Source of the DNA: an uncultured Bacteroidaceae bacterium
GTDB taxonomy: Bacteria; Bacteroidota; Bacteroidia; Bacteroidales; Bacteroidaceae
Direction of reading: 5' to 3'
DNA length: 59,982 bases
Assembly: GCA_905235525.1 (NCBI GenBank)
Contig: CAJOLW010000027.1
Coordinates: forward strand, 1 to 59,982
This document shows, in pieces, positions 8,936-16,635 of the stretch (its first letter is position 1; each line of letters starts with the position of its first letter). The notes below the pieces were generated by a model. The model was given only the letters and a program-made list of their open reading frames with translations. It did no database searches and had not been told where the DNA came from. A program made the position numbers and the translations under genes.

Positions 8936-10254
8936 AGAATCAGTTGTTTAGTTTCTTCAGCATTCCAACATTTTCCCTCTCGCTCTAGTGTGACCGATTG
9001 TTCAGGAAACATCGCCATGAAGCGTCTGACAGAAGCTGCCACATACTTGGGGTCTATTTCCATTCCATATCCTATTCGGTCAGTTTGTTGGCAAGCCATG
9101 ATGGTGGATCCTGAACCAGAGAACATGTCAACTACAATATCACCGCTACTGGTGGAATTGCAGATAGGATAAGCCATCAGGGCAACAGGCTTCATCGTTG
9201 GATGAATCTTGTTGGCACGTGGCTTGTCAAAGTTCCAGACAGTTGTCTGCTTGCGATCGGAATTCCAGAAGTGTGCAGCACCTGGTTTCCATCCGTATAG
9301 GCAAGGCTCGTGTTGCCACTGGTAATCTTGCCTGCCCATCACGAGCGAATCCTTCACCCAGATGCAGCATTGTGCAATCTTGAAACCAGCTTCGCGAATG
9401 GAATGCCGGAAGTTCTCTCCTTCTGAATCGGCATGGAACACATAGAATGATCCACCTGGCTTGACAATGGAAAACATGACTTCGAACACCTGTTTGAGAA
9501 AGCGTGAGAACAAGTCATTCTCCATGGAGTCGTTTTCGATTTTGAGTTTGTCTCCGCTGCCTCCTTCATAATCAACATTGTAGGGAGGGTCGGTGAGAAT
9601 CATATCTGCATAACGGTTGTTCATGAGGATCATGACATCTCGTTTTGCACGGCAATCTCCGCACATCAGACGGTTGTTTCCAAGATGAAAGATGTCGCCA
9701 GGCTTGACGAACACCTCATTCTCTTGCAGTGGAATGTTAAAGTCGGCAGAATCGTCCTTCACTTCCAGCCGGTCACTTTCTGTCGCAAAGAGCGGTGAGG
9801 CATTTCCCATGGAGAAGTCGACCTTCCTTACTTCGTAGCCAAGATTGAATCTCTCCAAAGTATCCGCATCGATGTGATACTTCTGAAAAATAAGTGTGTC
9901 TGGGTTTTTCTGGGCGAACTCGGAATTGTAGGCGGCAATCTCCTCCACAGCTTCAGTCTTGTCAGAAGCTTGGATTTCCTCATAGGGAATTTCGGGGATG
10001 CTGAAGCCTGCCTTGCGAAGTGCCTGTAGTGCCTTTTTGCGTTGGTGGGCGTCAATAATCCACAACTTGCCGTCTGGATCTTTCCACACTTTGAATGAAT
10101 ACTTGAAACCGCGCGTGATGATGAGCATCTGGAGTTTCGATAATTTGTCAGGGTCAGACTTTTTGAAGTCTTCTTGTAGTTCGTGGAAGGAATCCAGCGG
10201 GGCAGTCGGTAGATTGCCCAAATTAAATACTTCTATAAACTTCTCCATTGTCAT
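8923..10254 (-). CDS. ParB-like domain fused to a beta-class DNA methyltransferase
   Basis: 443 residues. The N-terminal part (about 1-130) resembles ParB/Srx-type nuclease-like domains (KLQMLIITRGFKYSFKVW, then a DPDGKLWIIDAHQRKKAL segment). The C-terminal part is an amino-methyltransferase: TDPPYNVDY (residues 221-229, DPPY at 222-225) and VVDMFSGSGSTI (FSGSGS at 378-383) for S-adenosylmethionine binding, in the beta-class order. It would methylate adenine N6 or cytosine N4; the recognition site cannot be read. No restriction enzyme is adjacent, so a solitary phage methyltransferase protecting phage DNA or marking it for packaging is likely. It lies between virion genes and the terminase genes and overlaps the upstream stop by 4 bases. 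Confidence 0.88.
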   Translation of the reverse strand: MTMEKFIEVFNLGNLPTAPLDSFHELQEDFKKSDPDKLSKLQMLIITRGFKYSFKVWKDPDGKLWIIDAHQRKKALQALRKAGFSIPEIPYEEIQASDKTEAVEEIAAYNSEFAQKNPDTLIFQKYHIDADTLERFNLGYEVRKVDFSMGNASPLFATESDRLEVKDDSADFNIPLQENEVFVKPGDIFHLGNNRLMCGDCRAKRDVMILMNNRYADMILTDPPYNVDYEGGSGDKLKIENDSMENDLFSRFLKQVFEVMFSIVKPGGSFYVFHADSEGENFRHSIREAGFKIAQCCIWVKDSLVMGRQDYQWQHEPCLYGWKPGAAHFWNSDRKQTTVWNFDKPRANKIHPTMKPVALMAYPICNSTSSGDIVVDMFSGSGSTIMACQQTDRIGYGMEIDPKYVAASVRRFMAMFPEQSVTLEREGKCWNAEETKQLILCQN

Positions 10255-10631
10255 TTAGTTTGGGTTGCTTGTTGCTCGAGAATCATTTTGAACATCTCAT
10301 CTCTTTCCCTATACCGTTGCAGGTTCAGACGATCAGATGCTCGTCGAACTTTCCGGTCAGCACGCTTGATGTAGCTCTTGTATCGCCTGATGCTGTCAAG
10401 AACATTCTTGTGGCGATTGAGGAACTCTGCAGGGTCACGTCTGAAGAGGGCGAGGAGCTCTGAAAACTCAGAACGGGATGAAAGAAGTGGATGCTTGAAG
10501 AGGAAACGACCTGTGTCGTTATATGATTGCAGCTCGTCGAATGCCTGCAAGTTCCTGACCCTCAATTCCGCCATTTGGGAAACTGCTTTTGGGGTAGGTT
10601 CCTTGTCAAGCAGTTCGTCGAGCTGCTTCAT
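10251..10631 (-). CDS. C-terminal half of the repeat-containing phage protein (reached by -1 frameshift or one-base error)
   Basis: From ATG 10631 this gives 126 residues of basic, helical protein (KSYIKRADRKVRRASDRLNL) with no known family. The frame stays open upstream of that ATG for 38 more sense codons (ending RILTWRK before the Met) with no ATG, GTG or TTG until the run of nine A residues at 10746-10754 inside the preceding gene. That stretch reads like real protein. I therefore take this as the second half of the gene at 10733-11185, joined by a -1 shift on A-AAA-AAC, giving a product of about 310 residues. A stand-alone gene starting at 10631 is possible but leaves the upstream coding unexplained. 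Confidence 0.65.
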   Translation of the reverse strand: MKQLDELLDKEPTPKAVSQMAELRVRNLQAFDELQSYNDTGRFLFKHPLLSSRSEFSELLALFRRDPAEFLNRHKNVLDSIRRYKSYIKRADRKVRRASDRLNLQRYRERDEMFKMILEQQATQTK

Positions 10632-10699
10632 TTTACGCCATGTCAGGATGCGATCATTGTAGAGGATGGTCGCTGTCTGGACATCTGCGTTAGCAAGGT

Positions 10700-10754
10700 T
10701 ATCCCAATCGATGTTGGGATATTCTTGCTCTTTCAGGACTGGTCGTTTTTTTTT
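10700..10754 (-). promoter_or_regulatory. Candidate -1 programmed frameshift site (A-AAA-AAC) with downstream stem-loop
   Basis: On the minus strand the in-frame sequence CCA-AAA-AAA-AAC contains the slippery heptamer A-AAA-AAC (10751-10745) in exactly the phase needed for a -1 slip out of the 10733-11185 frame. The zero frame stops three codons later (TGA 10735-10733). A perfect 8-bp hairpin (TATCCCAA, loop of 6, TTGGGATA) lies at 10721-10700, 23 bases beyond the heptamer. That is further than usual for a stimulator. An AAGG lies about 15 bases upstream. The alternative is one A missing from a run of ten. Confidence 0.5.
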
Positions 10755-11185
10755 GGATCACTTGTGCCTTCAGCTGGTGCAGAATTTAAAACAGGTTCTT
10801 CAGCTTTCGTTGAAGGCTGCTGTTTCTTCGGCTGCTGTTTCTTCGGCTGCTGTTTCTTCGGCTGCTGTTTCTTCGGCTGCTGTTTCTTCGGCTGCTGCTT
10901 CTTCGGCTGCTGCTTCTTCGGCTGCTGCTTCTTCGGCTGCTGCTTTTGTTGCTGTGCTGGCAAAATCATTTCTTTTTTTCGTCTGTTTGCAACAATTTCC
11001 TCTGCTGTCGCCACGTCGAGCAGGGCATAGAGTATTTCTTCCGCATAACGGGAAGGGTTTCTACTATACCGCCCAATGTCAGGAGATGAAGGAACTCTGA
11101 CAGCCAAAAGAGTTAAGTCTTTCTCTGCAGCAGATCGAGAGGAAAGCTTATTTGACAAGCAGATTTTTTCTTTTGTTGAATACAT
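10733..11185 (-). CDS. Phage protein with (KKQQP)8 tandem repeat, N-terminal half
   Basis: 150 residues from ATG 11185, 11 bases after the stop of the preceding virion gene. Residues 1-75 are a small helical domain (RYAEEILYALLDVATAEEIVANRRKK), followed by a low-complexity Lys/Gln/Pro region with eight perfect KKQQP units and a short acidic-polar tail ending at TGA 10733. The repeat resembles flexible linkers or DNA-contacting tails. I do not recognise the family. The frame ends at a slippery A run, and the downstream frame continues the protein (see 10251-10631). Position between capsid-related and DNA-modification genes suggests a virion or packaging accessory, which is inference. Confidence 0.7.
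   Translation of the reverse strand: MYSTKEKICLSNKLSSRSAAEKDLTLLAVRVPSSPDIGRYSRNPSRYAEEILYALLDVATAEEIVANRRKKEMILPAQQQKQQPKKQQPKKQQPKKQQPKKQQPKKQQPKKQQPKKQQPKKQQPSTKAEEPVLNSAPAEGTSDPKKNDQS
10815..10934 (-). repeat. Eight tandem 15-bp repeats coding KKQQP
   Basis: Plus-strand unit GGCTGCTGTTTCTTC repeats eight times without interruption. The five copies at lower coordinates read TTT and the three at higher coordinates read CTT at one position, a synonymous AAA/AAG change in the coded lysine. A further partial unit follows. The block pattern implies stepwise expansion from two variants. The repeat is open in several frames on both strands, which creates false ORFs. Confidence 0.9.
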
Positions 11186-11196
11186 AGTAATGAGCA

Positions 11197-12132
11197 TTAA
11201 GAACGTGAAACTTCTACGAGAGTGTTTTGATCCAGGACACGAAGCGTGAGTGCATGTCCAACAGCAGCTGTCCACGCTGTGCCTTCTGCCAAGATGAATG
11301 TCGTGTTACCCACCACCTTCTTGGGTTTCGTTGTACCAGCACCTACAAGTGTGATGTATCGTCCCTTGTCCGATGTGGTGAGACCAGATACATCGGTGAT
11401 TTCAACATTTGTGGTGGCACCATCGACAATCGAATAGTTATTGGATCCAGGAATGGTGGCAATTTCAGTTGCTGTAGGGGCTACTTCTGTTGAGTAAGTG
11501 ACCGATGGATTGCCAAGGTACTTGAGTGGGAGGTCAACAGATTGACGGACGAATGTGAGTTGGGTGAAACGCCCATCAGCATCATCGTGAGTCTCTGTAT
11601 TGTTGAGAATGACAGGACGTTCCAACTCACCGAGGATGAACCACTGGCTCTCTTTCACATGCTTATACAAGATGATGAATTTACCACCGGCAAACTGTTC
11701 AACAAAATTCGAAATTTGGTCGCGGTCGCCTCCTGCGACGATGACAAAGTTGTTGCTGCCCGAGGTCGTGATATCACCTTTCTCTGTCGATGACGAGAGC
11801 GTTGGGATGGTGTGTGCCTCGATGTAATGTGGAATCTCTCCAGTCTTCAAAGTCATTGGTGAGACTTCACGATTCCCATTTGGCTGCGGAAAGTCAACGG
11901 AACGATCAATCTGGTCGATGGAGACGAGGAACACCTGATAAGCGATTGCGGACCCGTGAGTGTCTCGGTCAGTTACGTCATCGATGTGTCCAATCGCCAT
12001 CATGCCAGCGAGAGAAACGCCTGCGGCAATGATGTTGTCTGAAAAAGAGTGGCTAACCGCCATTACGCAGAAGATGAAGGCAAGCAGGCCAAAAAAGAAA
12101 AGAAACACTTTACGTGTGTGATGAGTTTTCAT
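11197..12132 (-). CDS. Probable phage virion protein (tail tube or capsid decoration) with N-terminal hydrophobic segment
   Basis: 311 residues, directly downstream of the major capsid gene. After an N-terminal basic and hydrophobic stretch (KVFLFFFGLLAFIFCVM) the protein is beta-rich, with IGHIDDVTDRDTHGSAIAY, a KTGEIPHYIEAHTIPTL segment and RFTQLTFVRQSVDLPLKYLG, followed by an Ig-like C-terminal region of short strands. This composition suits a major tail or decoration protein. A membrane-like N-terminus is odd for such a protein; a second in-frame ATG at 12063 would remove it, and I cannot decide between the two starts because neither has a strong ribosome binding site. Confidence 0.6.
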   Translation of the reverse strand: MKTHHTRKVFLFFFGLLAFIFCVMAVSHSFSDNIIAAGVSLAGMMAIGHIDDVTDRDTHGSAIAYQVFLVSIDQIDRSVDFPQPNGNREVSPMTLKTGEIPHYIEAHTIPTLSSSTEKGDITTSGSNNFVIVAGGDRDQISNFVEQFAGGKFIILYKHVKESQWFILGELERPVILNNTETHDDADGRFTQLTFVRQSVDLPLKYLGNPSVTYSTEVAPTATEIATIPGSNNYSIVDGATTNVEITDVSGLTTSDKGRYITLVGAGTTKPKKVVGNTTFILAEGTAWTAAVGHALTLRVLDQNTLVEVSRS

Positions 12133-12218
12133 ATTTCTGGTAAATTATAGAATTGTGAATAATGAGGTGAAGGTGACCTCGCACTGTCCTTGGTGACAGT
12201 GCGAGGCAGTGAGAGAGC

Positions 12219-14204
12219 CTATCGTCCACCAGGCACGTTAGGCTGAAGGGCTTTGTTGATGGTGCGTGTACCACCCACACGACGTTCAAGGTCGACGAAC
12301 TTGCCGTCGGAACGGAGAATGACGAGGATGTAGTCGCCAACCTGTGTAGGTACCCATGCCTCGGTGAGGTTCTCGAACTTGCCACTCTTGGCAATGGTGC
12401 TTGGATAAGTGGCATCACCAATCTCGATGCAGTAAGCAACACCAGCTTTGGCATGCTCAATGTCAGTGATGGCAGTAGCTGCTGTGTTCTCGCCTGTGAG
12501 TTGCCAGAATCCATCATTGCCATCGACCTTGACTGCATCTGCTGCGATAGAGTGAACAGGAAGATTCATGAAAATCTGCTGCCATTCGTAAGCATTGGCA
12601 TCCATGTCTGCCTTGCTTGAGAACTTGCGACCTGTGAATGCAGCACCACAGCCTTCCTTCCAAGTTGACCAGGCACGAATCATCTCCATCTGCTCCTCCA
12701 TTTTGATGCTGAGCATCTCACCAGGGATGTATTCGATGAACTGGAGGTTGCCAGGAATATCGAAGAGCATAAGCTTCATCTGGCCGAGATAAGGCAACCA
12801 CTTAACGTGGATTGTGGTGTCTGGTACCACGTTGAGATAACCTTCAGGACCCGTGAAGTCGATGTCCTTGCCATATTTTGCACGCACGTTCTTGATCCAC
12901 CAGGATTGGTGCAGCTTGTTCAGATAGAGCACATGCTGGTCGAGGTCCATGTCCTCTGAAAGCGAGCTTACCACATCTGAACAGAACTCCTGCACACAGT
13001 CAAGCATGTTGGCAGAAGTGTAGCTTCGGTATGCTTCGTCATCATGTGGTTTGATGCTGAAATCATGCACGTAGCGAAGCAATGTGTAGATGATGCCAGT
13101 ACCAGCGTTGAGGTAACTGCCGGCAACACCTGCTTCAGGCTTCACATAGATGCCACGCATACGGCGCTTGTTCTGCTCCACTTGTGCTGTTTCCATCTCA
13201 TGGAGGATGCAGTACTCAATCATTGTCCACTTGATGGGGTCACTACCTTCCTTGTTGAGGTAGGCGACGTACATACGCTCCAGTTCCTTCATCGGACCGA
13301 ATTTGAGCTTGATCATGGCATCGTCAACGTAACCCATCTCGTTTTCAATCTTCATGTCGCCCTTATAGACTTCCCCTGCCTGATAGCCTTGAGAAAGTTC
13401 ACCAAAGAAGGTGTTGAAGAGCAGATCGCGGTCTTGTACACCATAGCGCACAGGGAAGAATTGCGTGAGGTCACGCTTCTTCAGCACACGTGCGATGAGG
13501 GCGTCCTGACGGAGAACGATGAACTGATCACCTACACCTGCGTTCACGACGCCTTCGTAGTTGTTGGAGAACTGACCTGTCTCCAGCAGCTTCACATCGA
13601 GAAGGTTGTTGGCGTGGAGGTAAGCGTAACGATTGGCCAGTGCCTTCGAATAGGCACGTGCCTCCTTGCGGAACTGCTTGCCTGTCTCTTCGTCTGCCTC
13701 AGACATCGCTTTCCACTGGCGTGGATTGGCTGCAATAACGTTCCAACGCTGTTTCATGTCGAACATCGGATGCTCAACACCGAAAAGGTAATGAGGCGTG
13801 TTGCCAAAGCCATTGATGCTGATGGGCGAGGTGGTGACATTCGTTGAAGGTGAATCTTCAGCAGCATGTTGTGACATCTGACGCATCTGCGCACCCATGT
13901 TGTTAATGGCTTCCACCACTGTTTCAAGCGTGACGTTTTCAGTGGTTTCTGCATTCTCTGCAGGGGTGTTCGGATTGGCAGAAACGGTCACGGCATAGAG
14001 ATTGTTGAGCAGCTGCTGTGTTTCAGCATTTTGTTGTCGGGCTGCATTCTCCGCATTGAGGTCATCCTTCAGCGTGGACTGGTACTTCTTTTGGTACTCC
14101 ACACAGAGCTGCTGGAACTCTTCGCTGGTGAGCGACTTTTCCTCGTACTTCTTGGTGAAACCAAGCATCTCGAGGACGGATTTCAGTTTTTGAATAAAAT
14201 TCAT
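12219..14204 (-). CDS. Major capsid protein, HK97-fold type with long N-terminal and C-terminal extensions
   Basis: A 661-residue protein. Residues 1-130 are polar and helical (Gln, Glu and Asn rich, LKDDLNAENAARQQ), like a scaffold or delta domain that the head protease would remove. The body contains FFPVRYGVQDRDLLFNTFFGELSQGYQAGEVYKG and KMEEQMEMIRAWSTWKEGCGAAFTG, the look of large Bacteroidetes phage capsid proteins. The last 100 residues form a separate beta domain (AKAGVAYCIEIG, VPTQVGDYILVILRSDGK) that may decorate the capsid surface. It follows the head protease gene by 12 bases, the usual order, and precedes a further virion gene. Longer than typical HK97 proteins (300-400 residues) because of the two extra domains. 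Confidence 0.75.
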   Translation of the reverse strand: MNFIQKLKSVLEMLGFTKKYEEKSLTSEEFQQLCVEYQKKYQSTLKDDLNAENAARQQNAETQQLLNNLYAVTVSANPNTPAENAETTENVTLETVVEAINNMGAQMRQMSQHAAEDSPSTNVTTSPISINGFGNTPHYLFGVEHPMFDMKQRWNVIAANPRQWKAMSEADEETGKQFRKEARAYSKALANRYAYLHANNLLDVKLLETGQFSNNYEGVVNAGVGDQFIVLRQDALIARVLKKRDLTQFFPVRYGVQDRDLLFNTFFGELSQGYQAGEVYKGDMKIENEMGYVDDAMIKLKFGPMKELERMYVAYLNKEGSDPIKWTMIEYCILHEMETAQVEQNKRRMRGIYVKPEAGVAGSYLNAGTGIIYTLLRYVHDFSIKPHDDEAYRSYTSANMLDCVQEFCSDVVSSLSEDMDLDQHVLYLNKLHQSWWIKNVRAKYGKDIDFTGPEGYLNVVPDTTIHVKWLPYLGQMKLMLFDIPGNLQFIEYIPGEMLSIKMEEQMEMIRAWSTWKEGCGAAFTGRKFSSKADMDANAYEWQQIFMNLPVHSIAADAVKVDGNDGFWQLTGENTAATAITDIEHAKAGVAYCIEIGDATYPSTIAKSGKFENLTEAWVPTQVGDYILVILRSDGKFVDLERRVGGTRTINKALQPNVPGGR

Positions 14205-14216
14205 AACTCACAAAAA

Positions 14217-14609
14217 TTAAAGGTTGTACAAATTATGTTTAAGTTGCTGATTTTCGGAATGTCGTACTCCCATCTGATAGGCTTCCGCCACGGCATCGAC
14301 AAAGGTGGATACACCATCGGCAAGACCTACGTCGATGGACTCTTGAGTAAAATAGACCTCACCTCGCATTACGGGTGCGTCGTCATCCTGTTGTGACAGT
14401 GCTTGACGCTGCGACCTGACGGTTGTCAGGAACTCATCATTCATAGGGTTGAGCACACGTTGGATGAACTCTTCAGGCTTCCCATTCTTCAGATCATCTG
14501 GCATCTTGTTCTTAAGGTCAGACTTGGTGGCACGTGCTTCAATCAGTTTGATGCCAAGCTTCTCGTAATAACCCTCAAAGTCGTGGAAACTGACCATAGT
14601 GCGATACAA
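14217..14609 (-). pseudogene. Phage head protease (S49/SppA-like), C-terminal part in a shifted frame
   Basis: Encodes TMVSFHDFEGYYEKLGIKLIEA, which is the segment that directly follows the glycine-rich turn in S49-family phage proteases (pattern GT-MVSF-D-YYEKLGIK), then RGEVYFTQESIDVGLADGV, the family's 'A...GLiDgi' region. It has no natural N-terminus: it begins inside the coding region of the upstream frame. Restoring one G (ATC-GCA to ATC-GGC-ACT at about 14603) fuses it to 14543-15193 into one protease of about 340 residues. Confidence 0.7.
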
Positions 14610-15193
14610 CCGGCAAAGTCATACTGTGTGGTGGCGAGCACCCTGTTTCCATGACAGCCAATATGATAGGCGGCGGAACAGCAGCTCTCCTCGTACAGAG
14701 TGAGGATTGGTTTGGTGCAATGCTGGAGAGTCTCACTCAGGCGGTCAAGGTACCACGCTTCTCCGCCTGGTGAGTTAATATGAAGAAAATGACATGAAAT
14801 GGATGGGTTCTGTTCAGCTGCAAGCACGTCCAGTTCCAGCTGCTTGCTGGATGCCCACCAAAGGCTGTCGGCAAAGATGGGTCCCCAGATGCGATGATAT
14901 GCCACTGACTCCTGTGGCAGTTCTGGTGAATCGAACTCGTCCGTGACGTTGATGCTCTTGGTGGCATCATCCTGGTAAAGTTTCGCCTTTAGGACTGCCA
15001 ATGCTTTTTTTGCCTCTTGCTTGTATGTGGGAGGATCAATGAAGAAGAACTCTTTTACGGACGGCATGATTGCCTTGCCGTTCGGTTGTGGGTTCTGATG
15101 CATGGCAAAGGCAAGCATCATCAACTGGCGATATCCCTCCGATGTAATCCAGAGGGGACGCTCAGAGAAAAGAAATTGGATTAAATCGTGCAT
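14543..15193 (-). pseudogene. Phage head maturation protease (S49/SppA-like), N-terminal part
   Basis: Start chosen at ATG 15193, which has AAAGG five bases upstream. The 216-residue frame holds the S49 fold: HINSPGGEAWYL (substrate-binding strand and oxyanion Gly) and ESCCSAAYHIGCHGNRV, where the Ser before AAY is the likely nucleophile. After DFAGCI the frame departs from the family and soon stops (14543), while the expected continuation is in the next frame at 14217-14609. These ClpP/SppA-like proteases trim scaffold and capsid protein during prohead maturation and sit just upstream of the capsid gene, as here. The break may be a real mutation or a one-base error. Confidence 0.75.
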
Positions 15194-15247
15194 ATACCTT
15201 TGAATTTTTCCCAAAGGTATATATATAATAATGTGTGTCAAATGACA

Positions 15248-15589
15248 CTAAACAAGGGGATTACGGAGCATTCTACAACTCATATAGAGGCGTGTCCGGT
15301 TGAGATATGGTTGCAGATACACTCTCGCCGGAACATCTTCGGTACCGATCTGGTGCTGTTTCTGTGAGGAATCTTTCAGAGTCACGATGACAGAACGTGG
15401 CTGTGAAAAGAACGAAAGGGTGTCCTTGTCAGGGGTGTCAACCACGAAAACATGGTCACAAATGAAGATGATACCGCCATCTTCGTCTGAAGAAGTTGGC
15501 TCGAATGAAAAAGTGTCGGCATTGAAGACAAAAGGCTGAACGGAATGAAAAATGGGCGACACTGTGATGGTGGACAGGAATTCTCTCAT
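15248..15589 (-). CDS. Small prophage protein of unknown function
   Basis: 113 residues from ATG 15589 (a TTG at 15601 is less likely). It is beta-rich with an acidic middle (FEPTSSDEDGGIIFICDHVFVV) and a basic end (VYLQPYLNRTRLYMSCRM). No family recognised. It sits between the first gene of the late operon and the head protease, 54 bases before the protease start, and presumably belongs to the same transcript. Confidence 0.55.
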   Translation of the reverse strand: MREFLSTITVSPIFHSVQPFVFNADTFSFEPTSSDEDGGIIFICDHVFVVDTPDKDTLSFFSQPRSVIVTLKDSSQKQHQIGTEDVPARVYLQPYLNRTRLYMSCRMLRNPLV

Positions 15590-15631
15590 AATAAAAGACA
15601 AAAAAGGGAGTTTGGTTTGTATTAAAACATG

Positions 15632-16180
15632 TTAAATTCTGGTATTTTTTTTGTATCTCCGCTTTTTTTGTGGAGAAATTCGGTTGACATAGCGTGCATA
15701 GTTCTTCAGCAGTGCATCCTCCGTAATGGAGGTCAGACCATACTGTTGCATGAACCTCTCGACCATCTCGAGACGTGTGATCTTCTTCTCACGAGCTTCC
15801 CGCTCGTTCTTCATCAAGGTGCGTCGAAAGTCAAGGTTGAACACTTCTCTTAGCTCCGCTTCTATCTCACTGACGGCACGGCGGGACAAGTAGTTGAAGT
15901 AGGCAGGATCTTTCCACTTGCCACCATCCATGCCAGCACGGCGTGAAGGCAGGAAGATGGTCAGATTGCCATCCTCCAGTTGTGGTGCGGCATTGGCACG
16001 TGGTCGAGACATATTCTCCCACACGGTGCAGTATACGCATGAGCCAGGAGGGAACATCACGGCACCTGTTTCCTGATGGTGGTTGAATTTTCTGCTGGCA
16101 TACTCCGCCAGATAGGGTTCGACGTGAATCGTCGTGACAATTTTTGATAGCCTTTTGTTTCGTTCCATGTTTTGTTCCAT
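15632..16180 (-). CDS. Conserved Bacteroidetes mobile-element protein, possible replication or DNA-binding factor
   Basis: 182 residues, with a second in-frame Met at 16168. The N-terminal part (IHVEPYLAEYASRKF) and the C-terminal signature MQQYGLTSITEDALLKNYAR followed by a very basic tail resemble a protein that recurs in Bacteroides phages and conjugative elements, known to me only as a hypothetical. It is the first gene after the promoter at 16232-16263 and directly borders the iteron-like repeat region, so binding to those repeats is an obvious idea. That is inference; no enzyme motif is visible. Confidence 0.65.
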   Translation of the reverse strand: MEQNMERNKRLSKIVTTIHVEPYLAEYASRKFNHHQETGAVMFPPGSCVYCTVWENMSRPRANAAPQLEDGNLTIFLPSRRAGMDGGKWKDPAYFNYLSRRAVSEIEAELREVFNLDFRRTLMKNEREAREKKITRLEMVERFMQQYGLTSITEDALLKNYARYVNRISPQKKRRYKKNTRI

Positions 16181-16188
16181 TTTTTTCG

Positions 16189-16527
16189 ACCTACAGACCT
16201 ACAAACCTACAAGCGGATCTGTAAATCGTTGCAAATATACTAAAATTCAATTGATTATACAAATAAATAAAAGGAAAATCTTGGGTGTTTGGAAGATGTC
16301 TTACTGACCGACAAAACCTACAAACACCTATAAATCGTTCTCCATCCTTTCAGAATCCATTCTGCCCTCTGAAACCTACAAACCTACAAAAACCTACACA
16401 TTTCCTACAAACCTACGAAACGAACCTACACGCATATAATACCATTTTATTTTGAAAATCAAATAATTATATAAATAATAGATAAAATGGAAAAATGAAT
16501 TTGTAGGTTTGTAGGTTTGTAGGAAGG
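16189..16527. repeat. Iteron-like ACCTACAAA repeats around an AT-rich core, candidate phage origin
   Basis: CCTACA units occur at about 16190, 16198 and 16206, again at 16317, and in a cluster at 16374-16430 (at least nine direct copies on the plus strand). Three copies in the opposite orientation (TTTGTAGG) lie at 16500-16523. Between the two orientations is a 60-base AT-rich block (16440-16500) bordered by CCATTTTAT and ATAAAATGG. Clusters of short repeats beside an easily melted stretch, next to a primase-helicase gene, is the layout of iteron origins. Spacing is irregular, so operator function is possible too. It is not a CRISPR array, since there are no spacers of constant length. Confidence 0.5.
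16232..16263 (-). promoter_or_regulatory. Bacteroidetes-type promoter for the prophage late operon
   Basis: On the plus strand it reads CAAATATA (16232-16239), 20 bases, then CAAA (16260-16263). On the minus strand this is TTTG, N20, TATATTTG, an exact match to the Bacteroidetes -33/-7 pattern. It lies about 50 bases upstream of the 182-residue gene and within the repeat region, so repeat-binding proteins could control it. Confidence 0.7.
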
Positions 16528-16635
16528 TTTTTTTACGAAAATTTTTTTCAAAAAGTTGCAAATCAAGGCTTATTCTGAAAATTTGGGGGGTGCGGGGGAT
16601 TTTGCACTGCGAAAAGTGGTATATGCAGTATTTTG

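Noticed and set aside
10527-11100. Plus-strand frames through the 15-bp repeats coding CCFFG or AAVSS repeats
   Set aside because: They are mirror readings of the KKQQP repeat, which stays open in several frames. They run against the operon and lack a start context.
13044-13847. Plus-strand frame of 267 codons opposite the capsid gene
   Set aside because: Composition is Val/His/Leu rich as expected for the reverse of a capsid gene; no promoter or family resemblance.
16189-16527. CRISPR array
   Set aside because: Repeat units are short (8-9 bases), irregularly spaced and present in both orientations; there are no unique spacers and no cas genes.
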